From: Bacillota bacterium
GTDB lineage: Bacteria; Bacillota; Bacilli; Lactobacillales; Enterococcaceae
DNA length: 64,000 nt
NCBI GenBank assembly: GCA_023389005.1
Contig: JAEWFE010000029.1
Location: forward strand, 1 to 64,000
Direction: 5' to 3'
Both the position numbers and the translations under genes were made by a program. Of this stretch, positions 34,740-41,991 are shown piece after piece. The stretch's first letter is position 1, and each line of letters starts with the position of its first letter. Below the pieces are notes generated by a model, which did not search any database, was not told the origin of the DNA, and worked only from the letters and a program-made list of their open reading frames with translations.

Positions 34740-34770
34740 TTCGCGTGAAAAACACGCCCTTTTATGAGAG
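34740..34770 (+). promoter_or_regulatory. Repeated 33-bp element, copy 13
   Basis: Reads TTCGCGTGAAAAACA, CGC, CCTTTTATGAGAG. It heads the operon VRR-NUC, PD-(D/E)XK nuclease, RNA polymerase-like protein. Confidence 0.7.
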
Positions 34771-34826
34771 AAGAACTTGTTTTTATAACATGTTCTTATA
34801 TTTTTAAGTTCAGGGGTGAACTTTTT
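34771..34826 (+). promoter_or_regulatory. Hairpin leader between copy 13 and the nuclease-polymerase operon
   Basis: Two consecutive hairpins with U-rich tails: AAGAACTTG with CATGTTCTT (imperfect), then AAGTTC with GAACTT followed by TTTT. They sit in a ~90-nt untranslated leader just before AAGGAGG. Could attenuate transcription; untested. Confidence 0.35.
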
Positions 34827-34841
34827 AAGGAGGTATGGTTA

Positions 34842-35138
34842 ATGGCTCAGTTGGAATCTAAATTTCAAAGTAAATTAATTAAAGAAATTAAAGAACAACT
34901 TGAGGGTTCTATAGTTGTCAAATTAGATGCTAACTATATTCAAGGTATTCCAGACCTTGCTATTTTTTACGAAGACAAATGGGCGACTTTGGAATGTAAG
35001 CGAAGTAAGACAGCTAAACATAGACCTAACCAAAAATATTATGTTGAAAAAATGAACAACATGTCGTTTTCAAGAACGATATATCCAGAGAATAAGGAGG
35101 AAGTATTAAATGAACTTTATCGAACATTCAAATCTTGA
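34842..35138 (+). CDS. VRR-NUC domain nuclease
   Basis: 98 residues from ATG 34842 (AAGGAGG upstream). QSKLIKEIKEQLEGSIVVKL, then GIPDLAIFYEDKWATLECKR (the PD...ExK core) and KHRPNQKYYVEKM fit the compact VRR-NUC fold, a Holliday-junction or structure-specific nuclease found in phages. First gene of the operon with the next nuclease and the RNA polymerase-like protein; ends 29 bp inside the next gene. Confidence 0.85.
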   Translation: MAQLESKFQSKLIKEIKEQLEGSIVVKLDANYIQGIPDLAIFYEDKWATLECKRSKTAKHRPNQKYYVEKMNNMSFSRTIYPENKEEVLNELYRTFKS

Positions 35139-35664
35139 GGGACTGCATGCTCCTTTCAGTGCATCTAAATCTTCTTGGTTAAGATATGATGACGAAAAAG
35201 CTATAAGCGTATTCGAAAATATGAAAGCCAAAGAACTTGGCACTAGACTTCATGCGTGGGCGAAAGAAACTATTGATTTAGGATTACCTCAACCACGAAC
35301 CAAACGAACTTTGTGTGCCTATGTGAATGATGCTATCGGTTTTAAAATGTCGACAGAAGTTGTTTTATTTTACTCTCCATATTTTTTTGGAACAGCAGAT
35401 GCGATTTGTTTTAGAAATAACACTTTAAGAATTCACGATTTAAAAACTGGTAAAGGCCCTGTTAAAGTAGACCAATTAATGGTGTATGCGGCTTTATTCT
35501 GTTTAGAGTATAAAATCAAACCTGGCGATATTAAGATGGAACTTCGTATATACCAGAATGATGATATTCTTGTGGCTAATCCTACAGCCGAAGATATTTT
35601 ACCAATCATGAATAAAATCATTCACTTGAATAATCTGATAGAAAAATATAATAAGGAGGTGTAA
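35110..35664 (+). CDS. PD-(D/E)XK nuclease (RecB/Cas4-like)
   Basis: 184 residues. An N-terminal region with SASKSSWLRY, then ELGTRLHAWAKE, FGTADAICFRNNTLRIHDLK then TGKGPVKVDQLMVYAALFCL, giving the D...ExK-like catalytic core (D-L-K) and the Q...Y motif of RecB/Cas4-type nucleases. It is likely to act on DNA ends during phage replication or recombination. No Fe-S cysteine cluster is evident, so it is not a true Cas4. Confidence 0.85.
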   Translation: MNFIEHSNLEGLHAPFSASKSSWLRYDDEKAISVFENMKAKELGTRLHAWAKETIDLGLPQPRTKRTLCAYVNDAIGFKMSTEVVLFYSPYFFGTADAICFRNNTLRIHDLKTGKGPVKVDQLMVYAALFCLEYKIKPGDIKMELRIYQNDDILVANPTAEDILPIMNKIIHLNNLIEKYNKEV

Positions 35665-35666
35665 TC

Positions 35667-38645
35667 GTGAATAAGACAGTCATGGAAATGAAAGCAATCA
35701 TGGATGAAGATATAGATGTTTTAGAGCATTATGGTATGCCTAGAAGATCAGGTCGATATCCATGGGGCTCTGGAGACAATCCATATCAACATGGCAAAGA
35801 TTTCTTGTCTAGAGTTGAAGAATTAAAGAAAAATGGTTGGGTAGAAACACCAGAAAATATAGCTAAAGAATTCGGTGTAAATACTGCTCAATATCGAATG
35901 GAAAAGAAAGTTTGTTTAGATAAACGAAGAATGGACAAAATAGCTCGCGTTGAATCGTTAAAAGCAGATGGATTGAATAATTCTGAGATTGGTAGAAAAA
36001 TGGGCATCAGCGAATCAGCAGTCCGTTCATTGCTAGACGAGAAAGCTAAAGCTAGAACCTACGCTTCACGAAATACCGCCGATTTCTTAAAGGAAAAGGT
36101 GAGAGAAAAAGGCATGATTGATGTTGGTGCGGATGTGTATCGAGAGTTAAATATTTCGAAAACACAATTCGAGACCGCGCTTTATATTTTGGAAGGTGAA
36201 GGATATCCTATTTATAAAGGCGGTATTCAACAAGCGACCAATCCAAGTCAACAAATTAATCAGAAGGTATTGTGCCCTCCTGGAACAAAACATTCGGAAA
36301 TATATGACTTTAAAAATGTTCATACAATTACCGATTATATTTCAAGAGATGGTGGAGATTCTTATGAAAAGAAATTTCATTATCCTGAAAGTATGGATTC
36401 CAAGAGATTGGCTATTAGATATAAAGAAGATGGCGGAATTGATAAAGATGGTATTGTAGAAATTCGTCCTGGTGTTAAAGATTTATCTTTAGGAAATTCT
36501 CATTATGCACAAGTTCGAATATTGGTAGATGGAACACATTATATTAAAGGAATGGCTGTATATTCAGACGATTTACCACCAGGTGTAGATGTGGTGTTTA
36601 ATACCAATAAATCAAAAAGCACTCCAAAAATGGATGTTTTGAAAGAAATAAAAAAAGACCCCGACAATCCGTTTGGCTCTGCTATTAAAGATGCGCAACA
36701 AGGCGGTCAATATTGGTATGAAGAAAATGGAAAAAAGAAATTAGGTCTTATTAATAAGCGTGCCGATGAAGGTGACTGGAGTGACTGGAAAGATGCACTC
36801 CCTTCTCAATTCTTGGCTAAGCAGAGCACAAGTTTAGCTAAAAAACAACTAAATTTAGCTAAAGAAGAGAGAATGAAAGAATTTGAAGAAATAATGTCAC
36901 TGTCTAATCCGACAATTAAAAAGCATTTATTGGAAAAGTTTGCTTCTAATTGTGACTCAGCAGCGGTAAGTCTTAAAGCAGCCGCACTACCTGGACAAAA
37001 ATATCATGTCATTATTCCTATCACATCTCTGAAAGATAATGAAATATATGCTCCTAACTATCCAGATGGTACAAAGTTAGCCCTCGTTCGATATCCACAT
37101 GGCGGAACATTCGAAATTCCAATTGTAAAAGTAAATAATAAACACGCTGTCGCTAAAAAGCTTCTTGGAAAAGATGTTATTGATGCTGTTGGCATTAACG
37201 CCAAAGTTGCTGAGCGATTATCTGGAGCTGATTTTGATGGCGATACGGTTATGTGTATTCCAACCGATGACCCAAAAACTAAAATAAAAATAACTTCTAC
37301 CGCAGCTTTGAAAGGATTAGAAGGTTTTGATCCTAAAGTAGAATATGGTCCAGAGTCATATAAGGGTAGAACTATTAAATTAATGAAAAACCCAGCAACT
37401 AATACTGATGCGACTCAGTCAGAAATGGGTAGCATATCTAATTTAATTACTGATATGACTTTAGCAGGTGCTAGTGAAAAAGAATTAGCCAGAGCTGTTA
37501 GACACTCGATGGTTGTTATCGATGCCGCAAAGCATAAATTAGACTATAAGCGTAGCGAAAAAGATAACAATATTGCTGAATTAAAAAGATTGTATCAAGT
37601 AAAATATGATAAAAATGGCCGTATAAGATATGGTGGAGCATCCACATTGTTATCTAAAAGTAGTGGAGATGAAACAGTAAATAAACGACAAGGCGAAGCA
37701 AAAATAAATATTAAAGGAAAAGAATGGTATGATCCATCTAGACCTGAAGGAGCTCTTATTTATAAAGATGCTAAAGATTTATATTATGTCGTTAAAGTAA
37801 ATGATAAAAAAGATAGAACCACTACGATTAAAACTGTTGATGGTAAGAAAATAAAATATAGTTGGGATGATAAGGAAGCTGTTAAAAAATATACTCCTAA
37901 AGAAGTAAAAGATAAAGAAGGAAATATCATTGGATATACTAGTCAAGATGGGAGTATAGAATATAAAATAAAAGCCCGTACTCAGAAGAGTACAAAAATG
38001 TTAGAGGTAGATAACGCAGAAGAATTACTATCCCCCGCCCGTCATCCGATGGAAGTTATTTATGCAGACTATGCGAATAGCATGAAGGCTCTGGCAAATA
38101 AAGCACGTAAAGAAATGGTGTTTGCTGGAAAAATAGAATATTCTAGAAGTGCTAAAGAAAAATATAGAGCAGAATATGATTCATTGATGGCTAAATTAAA
38201 TGATGCCAAATTAAATACAATTAAAGAAAGAGCGGCTCAACGAATGGCATATTCTGAAGTTGCAGACAAACAGAAAACTATTTCTGATATGACTAAAGGT
38301 GACTTAAAGAAAGCTAGACAAATGGCTATATCTAAAGCTCGTGAAGAAGTTGGTTCATTGTCAAGAAGAGATAGAAATATAGAAATTACTGATAGAGAAT
38401 GGGAAGCCATTCAAGCAGGAGCTATTAGTGAAACGAAACTTAAACAGATTCTAAACAACACTGACATTGATAAACTTAGAGAAAGAGCTACACCAAGAGC
38501 AACAGTTGAGTTGTCTTCAGTTAAGATTAACCGAATCAAAGCAATGAGTGCTTCGTATACTAATCAACAGATTGCAGAGAAACTTGGTATCTCACCAGCA
38601 ACAGTTACCAAATACTTAAAAGAGGAGATTAGAAATGGAAACTAG
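35667..38645 (+). CDS. YonO-like single-chain RNA polymerase candidate
   Basis: 992 residues from GTG 35667 (AAGGAGGTG). The catalytic metal motif of two-barrel RNA polymerases, GADFDGDTVMCIP, is at 521-533 (D522, D524, D526), preceded by ALVRYPHGGTFEIPIVKV, as in YonO of Bacillus phage SPbeta and beta-prime subunits. Three HTH-like segments stand out: about 58-82 (ENIAKEFGVNTAQYRM), 102-124 (NSEIGRKMGISESAVRSLL) and 960-988 (NQQIAEKLGISPATVTKYLK). The N-terminus HYGMPRRSGRYPWGSG resembles the tag of the virion-type proteins further on. It should synthesise RNA on phage DNA, possibly recognising the 33-bp element (inference). The polymerase fold call rests on this motif and context. Confidence 0.7.
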   Translation: MNKTVMEMKAIMDEDIDVLEHYGMPRRSGRYPWGSGDNPYQHGKDFLSRVEELKKNGWVETPENIAKEFGVNTAQYRMEKKVCLDKRRMDKIARVESLKADGLNNSEIGRKMGISESAVRSLLDEKAKARTYASRNTADFLKEKVREKGMIDVGADVYRELNISKTQFETALYILEGEGYPIYKGGIQQATNPSQQINQKVLCPPGTKHSEIYDFKNVHTITDYISRDGGDSYEKKFHYPESMDSKRLAIRYKEDGGIDKDGIVEIRPGVKDLSLGNSHYAQVRILVDGTHYIKGMAVYSDDLPPGVDVVFNTNKSKSTPKMDVLKEIKKDPDNPFGSAIKDAQQGGQYWYEENGKKKLGLINKRADEGDWSDWKDALPSQFLAKQSTSLAKKQLNLAKEERMKEFEEIMSLSNPTIKKHLLEKFASNCDSAAVSLKAAALPGQKYHVIIPITSLKDNEIYAPNYPDGTKLALVRYPHGGTFEIPIVKVNNKHAVAKKLLGKDVIDAVGINAKVAERLSGADFDGDTVMCIPTDDPKTKIKITSTAALKGLEGFDPKVEYGPESYKGRTIKLMKNPATNTDATQSEMGSISNLITDMTLAGASEKELARAVRHSMVVIDAAKHKLDYKRSEKDNNIAELKRLYQVKYDKNGRIRYGGASTLLSKSSGDETVNKRQGEAKINIKGKEWYDPSRPEGALIYKDAKDLYYVVKVNDKKDRTTTIKTVDGKKIKYSWDDKEAVKKYTPKEVKDKEGNIIGYTSQDGSIEYKIKARTQKSTKMLEVDNAEELLSPARHPMEVIYADYANSMKALANKARKEMVFAGKIEYSRSAKEKYRAEYDSLMAKLNDAKLNTIKERAAQRMAYSEVADKQKTISDMTKGDLKKARQMAISKAREEVGSLSRRDRNIEITDREWEAIQAGAISETKLKQILNNTDIDKLRERATPRATVELSSVKINRIKAMSASYTNQQIAEKLGISPATVTKYLKEEIRNGN

Positions 38646-38883
38646 ATCATGTTTAACAACAATCGATAATCCTTTCAATCCTTTTACTAACTTTTCAGAA
38701 TGGTTTCTGTATGATGTTGGACAAGGTTACAACACTTGTGGAAAGATTGATAGATTAACAGAACGATTTGATGGCATGACAGAAGCAGAAGAAACTAAAG
38801 CTGTCGAAAAAGCCATTGATTTGATTATCGAAAATGATATTTTAAATATTTATAAAAAAATTCAACCACCATTAGCGATTTAA
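38635..38883 (+). CDS. Conserved small phage protein
   Basis: 82 residues, overlapping the polymerase gene by 11 bp. METRSCLTTIDNPFNPFTNF then WFLYDVGQGYNTCG is a pattern I remember from proteins next to YonO-like genes and terminases in Firmicutes phages. Function unknown; the fixed location suggests a link with the polymerase or packaging. Confidence 0.6.
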   Translation: METRSCLTTIDNPFNPFTNFSEWFLYDVGQGYNTCGKIDRLTERFDGMTEAEETKAVEKAIDLIIENDILNIYKKIQPPLAI

Positions 38884-39240
38884 AAGCATAGAGGGGGGTC
38901 TTCAAAAACACACCCCCTCCCTGCATCGCGGCCCTCCTAAAAATTTCCCCGGAGGGATTTTTTCACAAACAATTCCACTTTTTAGATGCTCTATAGAGCC
39001 CCCAGAATGACTTTATATTCACCCCAGAGAGATTTTTATTCCATTCAATACTTCTTATGTTGTTTTTCACAATACAGAATACACATTTGTGTACACCTCC
39101 TTTAAAGATATTAGTATAAAGCTTAGTTGGTAGGTATCTGGGGGTTCTATAAAGTGTCCGAAAAGTGGATAAAAACTATATTTAACTTCTTATAAAATCT
39201 TCATAAACTATTCCCAAAACAAACGAGAGGAGGTAGCAAG
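38884..39240. other. Noncoding region before terS, cos/pac candidate
   Basis: A 357-bp gap. It holds a GC-rich stretch unusual for this genome: GAGGGGG (38891-38897) with CCCCCTC (38913-38919), then CTGCATCGCGG, then the terminator at 38932. A 16-bp inverted repeat CTATAGAGCCCCCAGA (38991-39006) recurs inverted at 39137-39152 with two mismatches; CCCCAGAGA also occurs at about 39022. Its place directly before the small terminase gene suits a packaging initiation or cos site. Confidence 0.45.
38932..38963 (+). terminator. Rho-independent terminator at end of the early/middle region
   Basis: CCCTCC (38932-38937) with GGAGGG (38951-38956), then ATTTTTTC. Confidence 0.75.
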
Positions 39241-39573
39241 TTGTCCAAAACTGACGAAACTCCGCGTTCTAGGAAAAGACGAAAAGCTCCTCCTGCATTG
39301 ACAGTAGAAGACCGTGAACAACAACTTATTGCACTAGCGGTTAATGTTGCAGAAGAGCAGCTAAGAGAAGGCACAGCGTCTTCACAAGTGATTACGCATT
39401 TTTTAAAGCTAGGAACAACTTTAGCGAAGTTAGAACGTGAGAAATTAGAGAAAGAAAACGAACTATTAAAGGCTAAAGCAAGGGCTCTTGAGTCTGCAGA
39501 ACGAAGTGAAGCCATGTACGAAGAAGCATTGAAAGCGATGCGGAAGTACCAGGGATCTGATGACTATGAGTAA
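39241..39573 (+). CDS. terS: Terminase small subunit
   Basis: 110 residues from TTG 39241 (GAGGAGGT upstream). Arg/Lys-rich N-terminus (SRKRRKAPPALTVEDREQQL), then helical segments and a coiled coil. Small terminases of this type recognise the packaging site and recruit TerL to it. First of the late genes, directly after a repeat-bearing noncoding segment. Overlaps the HNH gene slightly. Assignment by position and by the helical pattern. Confidence 0.65.
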   Translation: MSKTDETPRSRKRRKAPPALTVEDREQQLIALAVNVAEEQLREGTASSQVITHFLKLGTTLAKLEREKLEKENELLKAKARALESAERSEAMYEEALKAMRKYQGSDDYE

Positions 39574-39979
39574 TATTCGAACCTACGATGAATTGACTAA
39601 ATTTGAAACGTTTGAAGAGAGATTCAAGTATTTAAAGTTGGACGGTTCAGTAGGGAAAGATACGTTTGGATTTGATAGATATTTAAATCAAAATTTTTAT
39701 CGTTCAAAAGAATGGAAAGATGTACGTAATCATGTGATTGCTCGAGATTTAGGACGAGATTTAGGTGTCGAAGGTCGAGAAATTTTCGATAAAGTTCTAA
39801 TCCATCATATGAATCCAATAACTACAAAAGACATTATTGAGAAAACAGATTTTTTACTAAATCCAAACTATCTTATATGTACTTCGAAAAGCACGCATGA
39901 TGCAATACACTATGGGGATTTCAATCCCTTATTTTCGAGTTATACAAAAAGACGTAAAGGAGACACTAAATTATGGTAA
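39566..39979 (+). CDS. HNH endonuclease
   Basis: 137 residues (139 from the alternative ATG 39560). The HNH core is visible as VLIHHMNPITTKDIIEKTD, then LLNPNYLICTSKSTHDAIHY, with the second His in STHDAIH. HNH nucleases beside small terminase and portal genes often assist DNA packaging in siphophages. It follows terS with an 8-bp overlap. Confidence 0.85.
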   Translation: MSNIRTYDELTKFETFEERFKYLKLDGSVGKDTFGFDRYLNQNFYRSKEWKDVRNHVIARDLGRDLGVEGREIFDKVLIHHMNPITTKDIIEKTDFLLNPNYLICTSKSTHDAIHYGDFNPLFSSYTKRRKGDTKLW

Positions 39980-39991
39980 AGAGGTGGAGTG

Positions 39992-40369
39992 ATGGCTGAT
40001 AGAAATGAAAGTATATTAGATTCAATTAAAAACTCTTTAGGAATTGAAGAAGACGAGAAAGCATTTGACGATGATTTAGTGATGCATATTAATTCAGTTT
40101 TTGGAGTTTTGAACCAAATTGGTGTTGGGCCAAAAACACCATATTTCATAACAAATACTTCTGAAACGTGGGACGGGTTCACCAATCTTCCAAAAGGAAC
40201 AATAGAGTATGTTAAAAGCTATATGTACTTAAAAGTGAAATTAATCTTTGACCCACCTGGAAGTTCTATTGCTGCGGAATCTATGAAACAAACAGCTAAC
40301 GAGTATGAATGGCGACTAATGGTGGCGATGGAACAGTTACCAAAGAATGAAGGTGAAGAAGATGAATGA
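39992..40369 (+). CDS. Head-tail connector-like protein
   Basis: 125 residues from ATG 39992 (GAGGTGGAG). SILDSIKNSLGIEEDEKAFD, DLVMHINSVFGVLNQIGVGP and YMYLKVKLIFDPPGSSIAAE are typical of phage connector / gp6-like adaptors (DNA_pack-type QLRG family). It would sit between portal and tail. It is unusual in lying before terL. Confidence 0.6.
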   Translation: MADRNESILDSIKNSLGIEEDEKAFDDDLVMHINSVFGVLNQIGVGPKTPYFITNTSETWDGFTNLPKGTIEYVKSYMYLKVKLIFDPPGSSIAAESMKQTANEYEWRLMVAMEQLPKNEGEEDE

Positions 40370-40730
40370 TGAATTATACCACCATGGTGTTCTAGGAATG
40401 AAATGGGGACGTAGAAAGGCTAGAACAAAATCCAGTTCTAGAAAATCTAAAGGTAAAAAAATACCACTTCATGAAGACTATATTAACGCTCATAGTAGAA
40501 AGAGTGTTAAATCAATGAGTGATAAAGAACTTAAAAATAGACTTCAACGTTTGAACATGGAGCAACAATACGAACGATTGAATCCCTCAAAAGTAAATGC
40601 GGGAAAGAAGTATGCTACTAAAGTATTGGCAGCAGCTACTACAACAGCTACTGTAACTGGTGTTGCTTTAACCATCTATAATAACACAGATAAAATCATT
40701 AAAATAGCCAAAGCGATGGGCGGTAGGTAG
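40362..40730 (+). CDS. KGMKWG-tagged basic protein 1
   Basis: 122 residues from ATG 40362 (MNDELYHHGVLGMKWGRRKA...). The first 17 residues carry the tag; a Lys/Ser-rich middle and a hydrophobic helix at about 87-110 (VLAAATTTATVTGVALTIY) follow. Such tagged proteins occur in head gene clusters of Firmicutes phages. I infer a virion location, but no function is known. Confidence 0.65.
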   Translation: MNDELYHHGVLGMKWGRRKARTKSSSRKSKGKKIPLHEDYINAHSRKSVKSMSDKELKNRLQRLNMEQQYERLNPSKVNAGKKYATKVLAAATTTATVTGVALTIYNNTDKIIKIAKAMGGR

Positions 40731-40732
40731 TT

Positions 40733-41758
40733 ATGAATCAGTACGAACTCTATCACCACGGCGTTAAAGGTATGAAGTGGGGTGTAAGAAAGAAATACAA
40801 ACCCCATCCAAGAAAGAAGTCTAATAAACACGAAGAAGAACCTCAACAACGCCGAAAAGGATTGACTGATAAGCAGAAAAAGTATATAAAAATAGGTGTA
40901 AGTATAACTGCAACCGCTTTAGTCGCGTATGGTTCTTATCGTCTTTATAAGTCTGGTAAATTAGATGGTTTGATTGGTAAAGGTAAATCATTTGTAAATA
41001 AGTCTAATAAAACAGCGTCAAATCCTTCCATAAAAACGGGCAGTGATTCTAAATTAATGGGTGGAATGAATAGTTTTAAGACTAAGAAACTAAAGTCCAG
41101 TATTACTGATGATTTACGAGCCACAAACCCACTTTTTAGAACTGGACAGGCTGCTTTTACTAATAACTGTGGTAACTGTTCAATTAACTATGAAATGCGT
41201 AGACGAGGTTTTGATACAGAAGCATTAGGTAATCCAAACAAAATGAGAGTTGAGCATGTAGGACAATTTTTTAAAGGACTAAAAGATGAATCATTTAACA
41301 AAGTTGATATTGATTCAAGTGTCAAGGATGTTGGTGCTAAATTTTCAAAGTCTATTTTAGATAAATACCCAGAAGGTGCTAGAGGTATGGTCGGACTTCA
41401 CCACAATTACGGAGGATTCGACGGTGCGCATTTCTTTAACTGGGAAGTTAAAAACGGAAATGTGTTATTCACAGATGCCCAAAATGGTGTTCGCGATGCG
41501 TCCAATTATTTTAAATACTATAATAGAGCAACAAATAAGCCAATCGAAAGCATCCGATTAGATGACCTAGAACCGAATATGGACGAAATGAAGTCAATCA
41601 TCAAAAATGTAGGCGAAAAAGTAGCTACTACATTCGATAGTAGCAGAATTAAGGGCGCAGGCTTTGTCATGCATAAATTAAGAAAAATGAGGAGAGATTA
41701 TTATGGTATTGAGCGTAAAAGAAGCATACCGCATAGTAAAAGAAAACGACAAACATAA
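40733..41758 (+). CDS. KGMKWG-tagged effector with papain-fold (Tox-PL-like) domain
   Basis: 341 residues. The tag is NQYELYHHGVKGMKWGVRKK at the start; basic linker; membrane helix about 51-72 (YIKIGVSITATALVAYGSYR); then a C-terminal papain-like domain. NNCGNCSINYEMRRRGFDTE (C146 and C149), GAHFFNWEVKNG (H233) and FTDAQNG (D248, Q250) fit the Cys-His-Asp/Gln layout of Tox-PL glutamine deamidase domains in polymorphic toxins. It probably modifies a host or competitor protein. Its tag and position in the head cluster suggest delivery with phage DNA (inference). No dedicated immunity gene is evident; the next gene overlaps by 56 bp. Confidence 0.7.
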   Translation: MNQYELYHHGVKGMKWGVRKKYKPHPRKKSNKHEEEPQQRRKGLTDKQKKYIKIGVSITATALVAYGSYRLYKSGKLDGLIGKGKSFVNKSNKTASNPSIKTGSDSKLMGGMNSFKTKKLKSSITDDLRATNPLFRTGQAAFTNNCGNCSINYEMRRRGFDTEALGNPNKMRVEHVGQFFKGLKDESFNKVDIDSSVKDVGAKFSKSILDKYPEGARGMVGLHHNYGGFDGAHFFNWEVKNGNVLFTDAQNGVRDASNYFKYYNRATNKPIESIRLDDLEPNMDEMKSIIKNVGEKVATTFDSSRIKGAGFVMHKLRKMRRDYYGIERKRSIPHSKRKRQT

Positions 41759-41936
41759 TGCGTTCAATCCGTCAATGGCGGCAGAAAATCAAGTGCATAT
41801 CGCTTTCGGAAACGATGACAATATTATCCGAGGAGTGAATAAATTTACAGGAGAGTATTTCCAAACGTACTTCCTAGACTATCCTTATCAAGCAGAGGAC
41901 ATCATACGACGATGGGATAGAAAAGAATTTATGTAA
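41703..41936 (+). CDS. Conserved phage protein with VNK-TG motif
   Basis: 77 residues overlapping the effector gene. SVKEAYRIVKENDKHNAFNP and IIRGVNKFTGEYFQTYFLDY match a family often found beside KGMKWG-tagged genes. GGAGAG precedes the ATG. It could be a chaperone or inhibitor of the effector, as the tight overlap suggests, but this is unsupported by sequence. Confidence 0.5.
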   Translation: MVLSVKEAYRIVKENDKHNAFNPSMAAENQVHIAFGNDDNIIRGVNKFTGEYFQTYFLDYPYQAEDIIRRWDRKEFM

Positions 41937-41945
41937 TACATTTAG

Positions 41946-41970
41946 ACACGGTCAACGCCGTGTTTTTTTT
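41946..41970 (+). terminator. Rho-independent terminator
   Basis: ACACGG (41946-41951) with CCGTGT (41958-41963), then TTTTTTT. Confidence 0.8.
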
Positions 41971-41991
41971 ATGCTTAAAAGGAGTGATTGA

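Noticed and set aside
35110..35664. Cas4 protein
   Set aside because: The PD-(D/E)XK core is present but no Cys cluster for an Fe-S centre and no CRISPR context.
41703..41936. Immunity protein for the papain-fold effector
   Set aside because: Position suits, but the VNK-TG family is also found in phages without this effector as far as I recall, and no immunity-family motif is visible.
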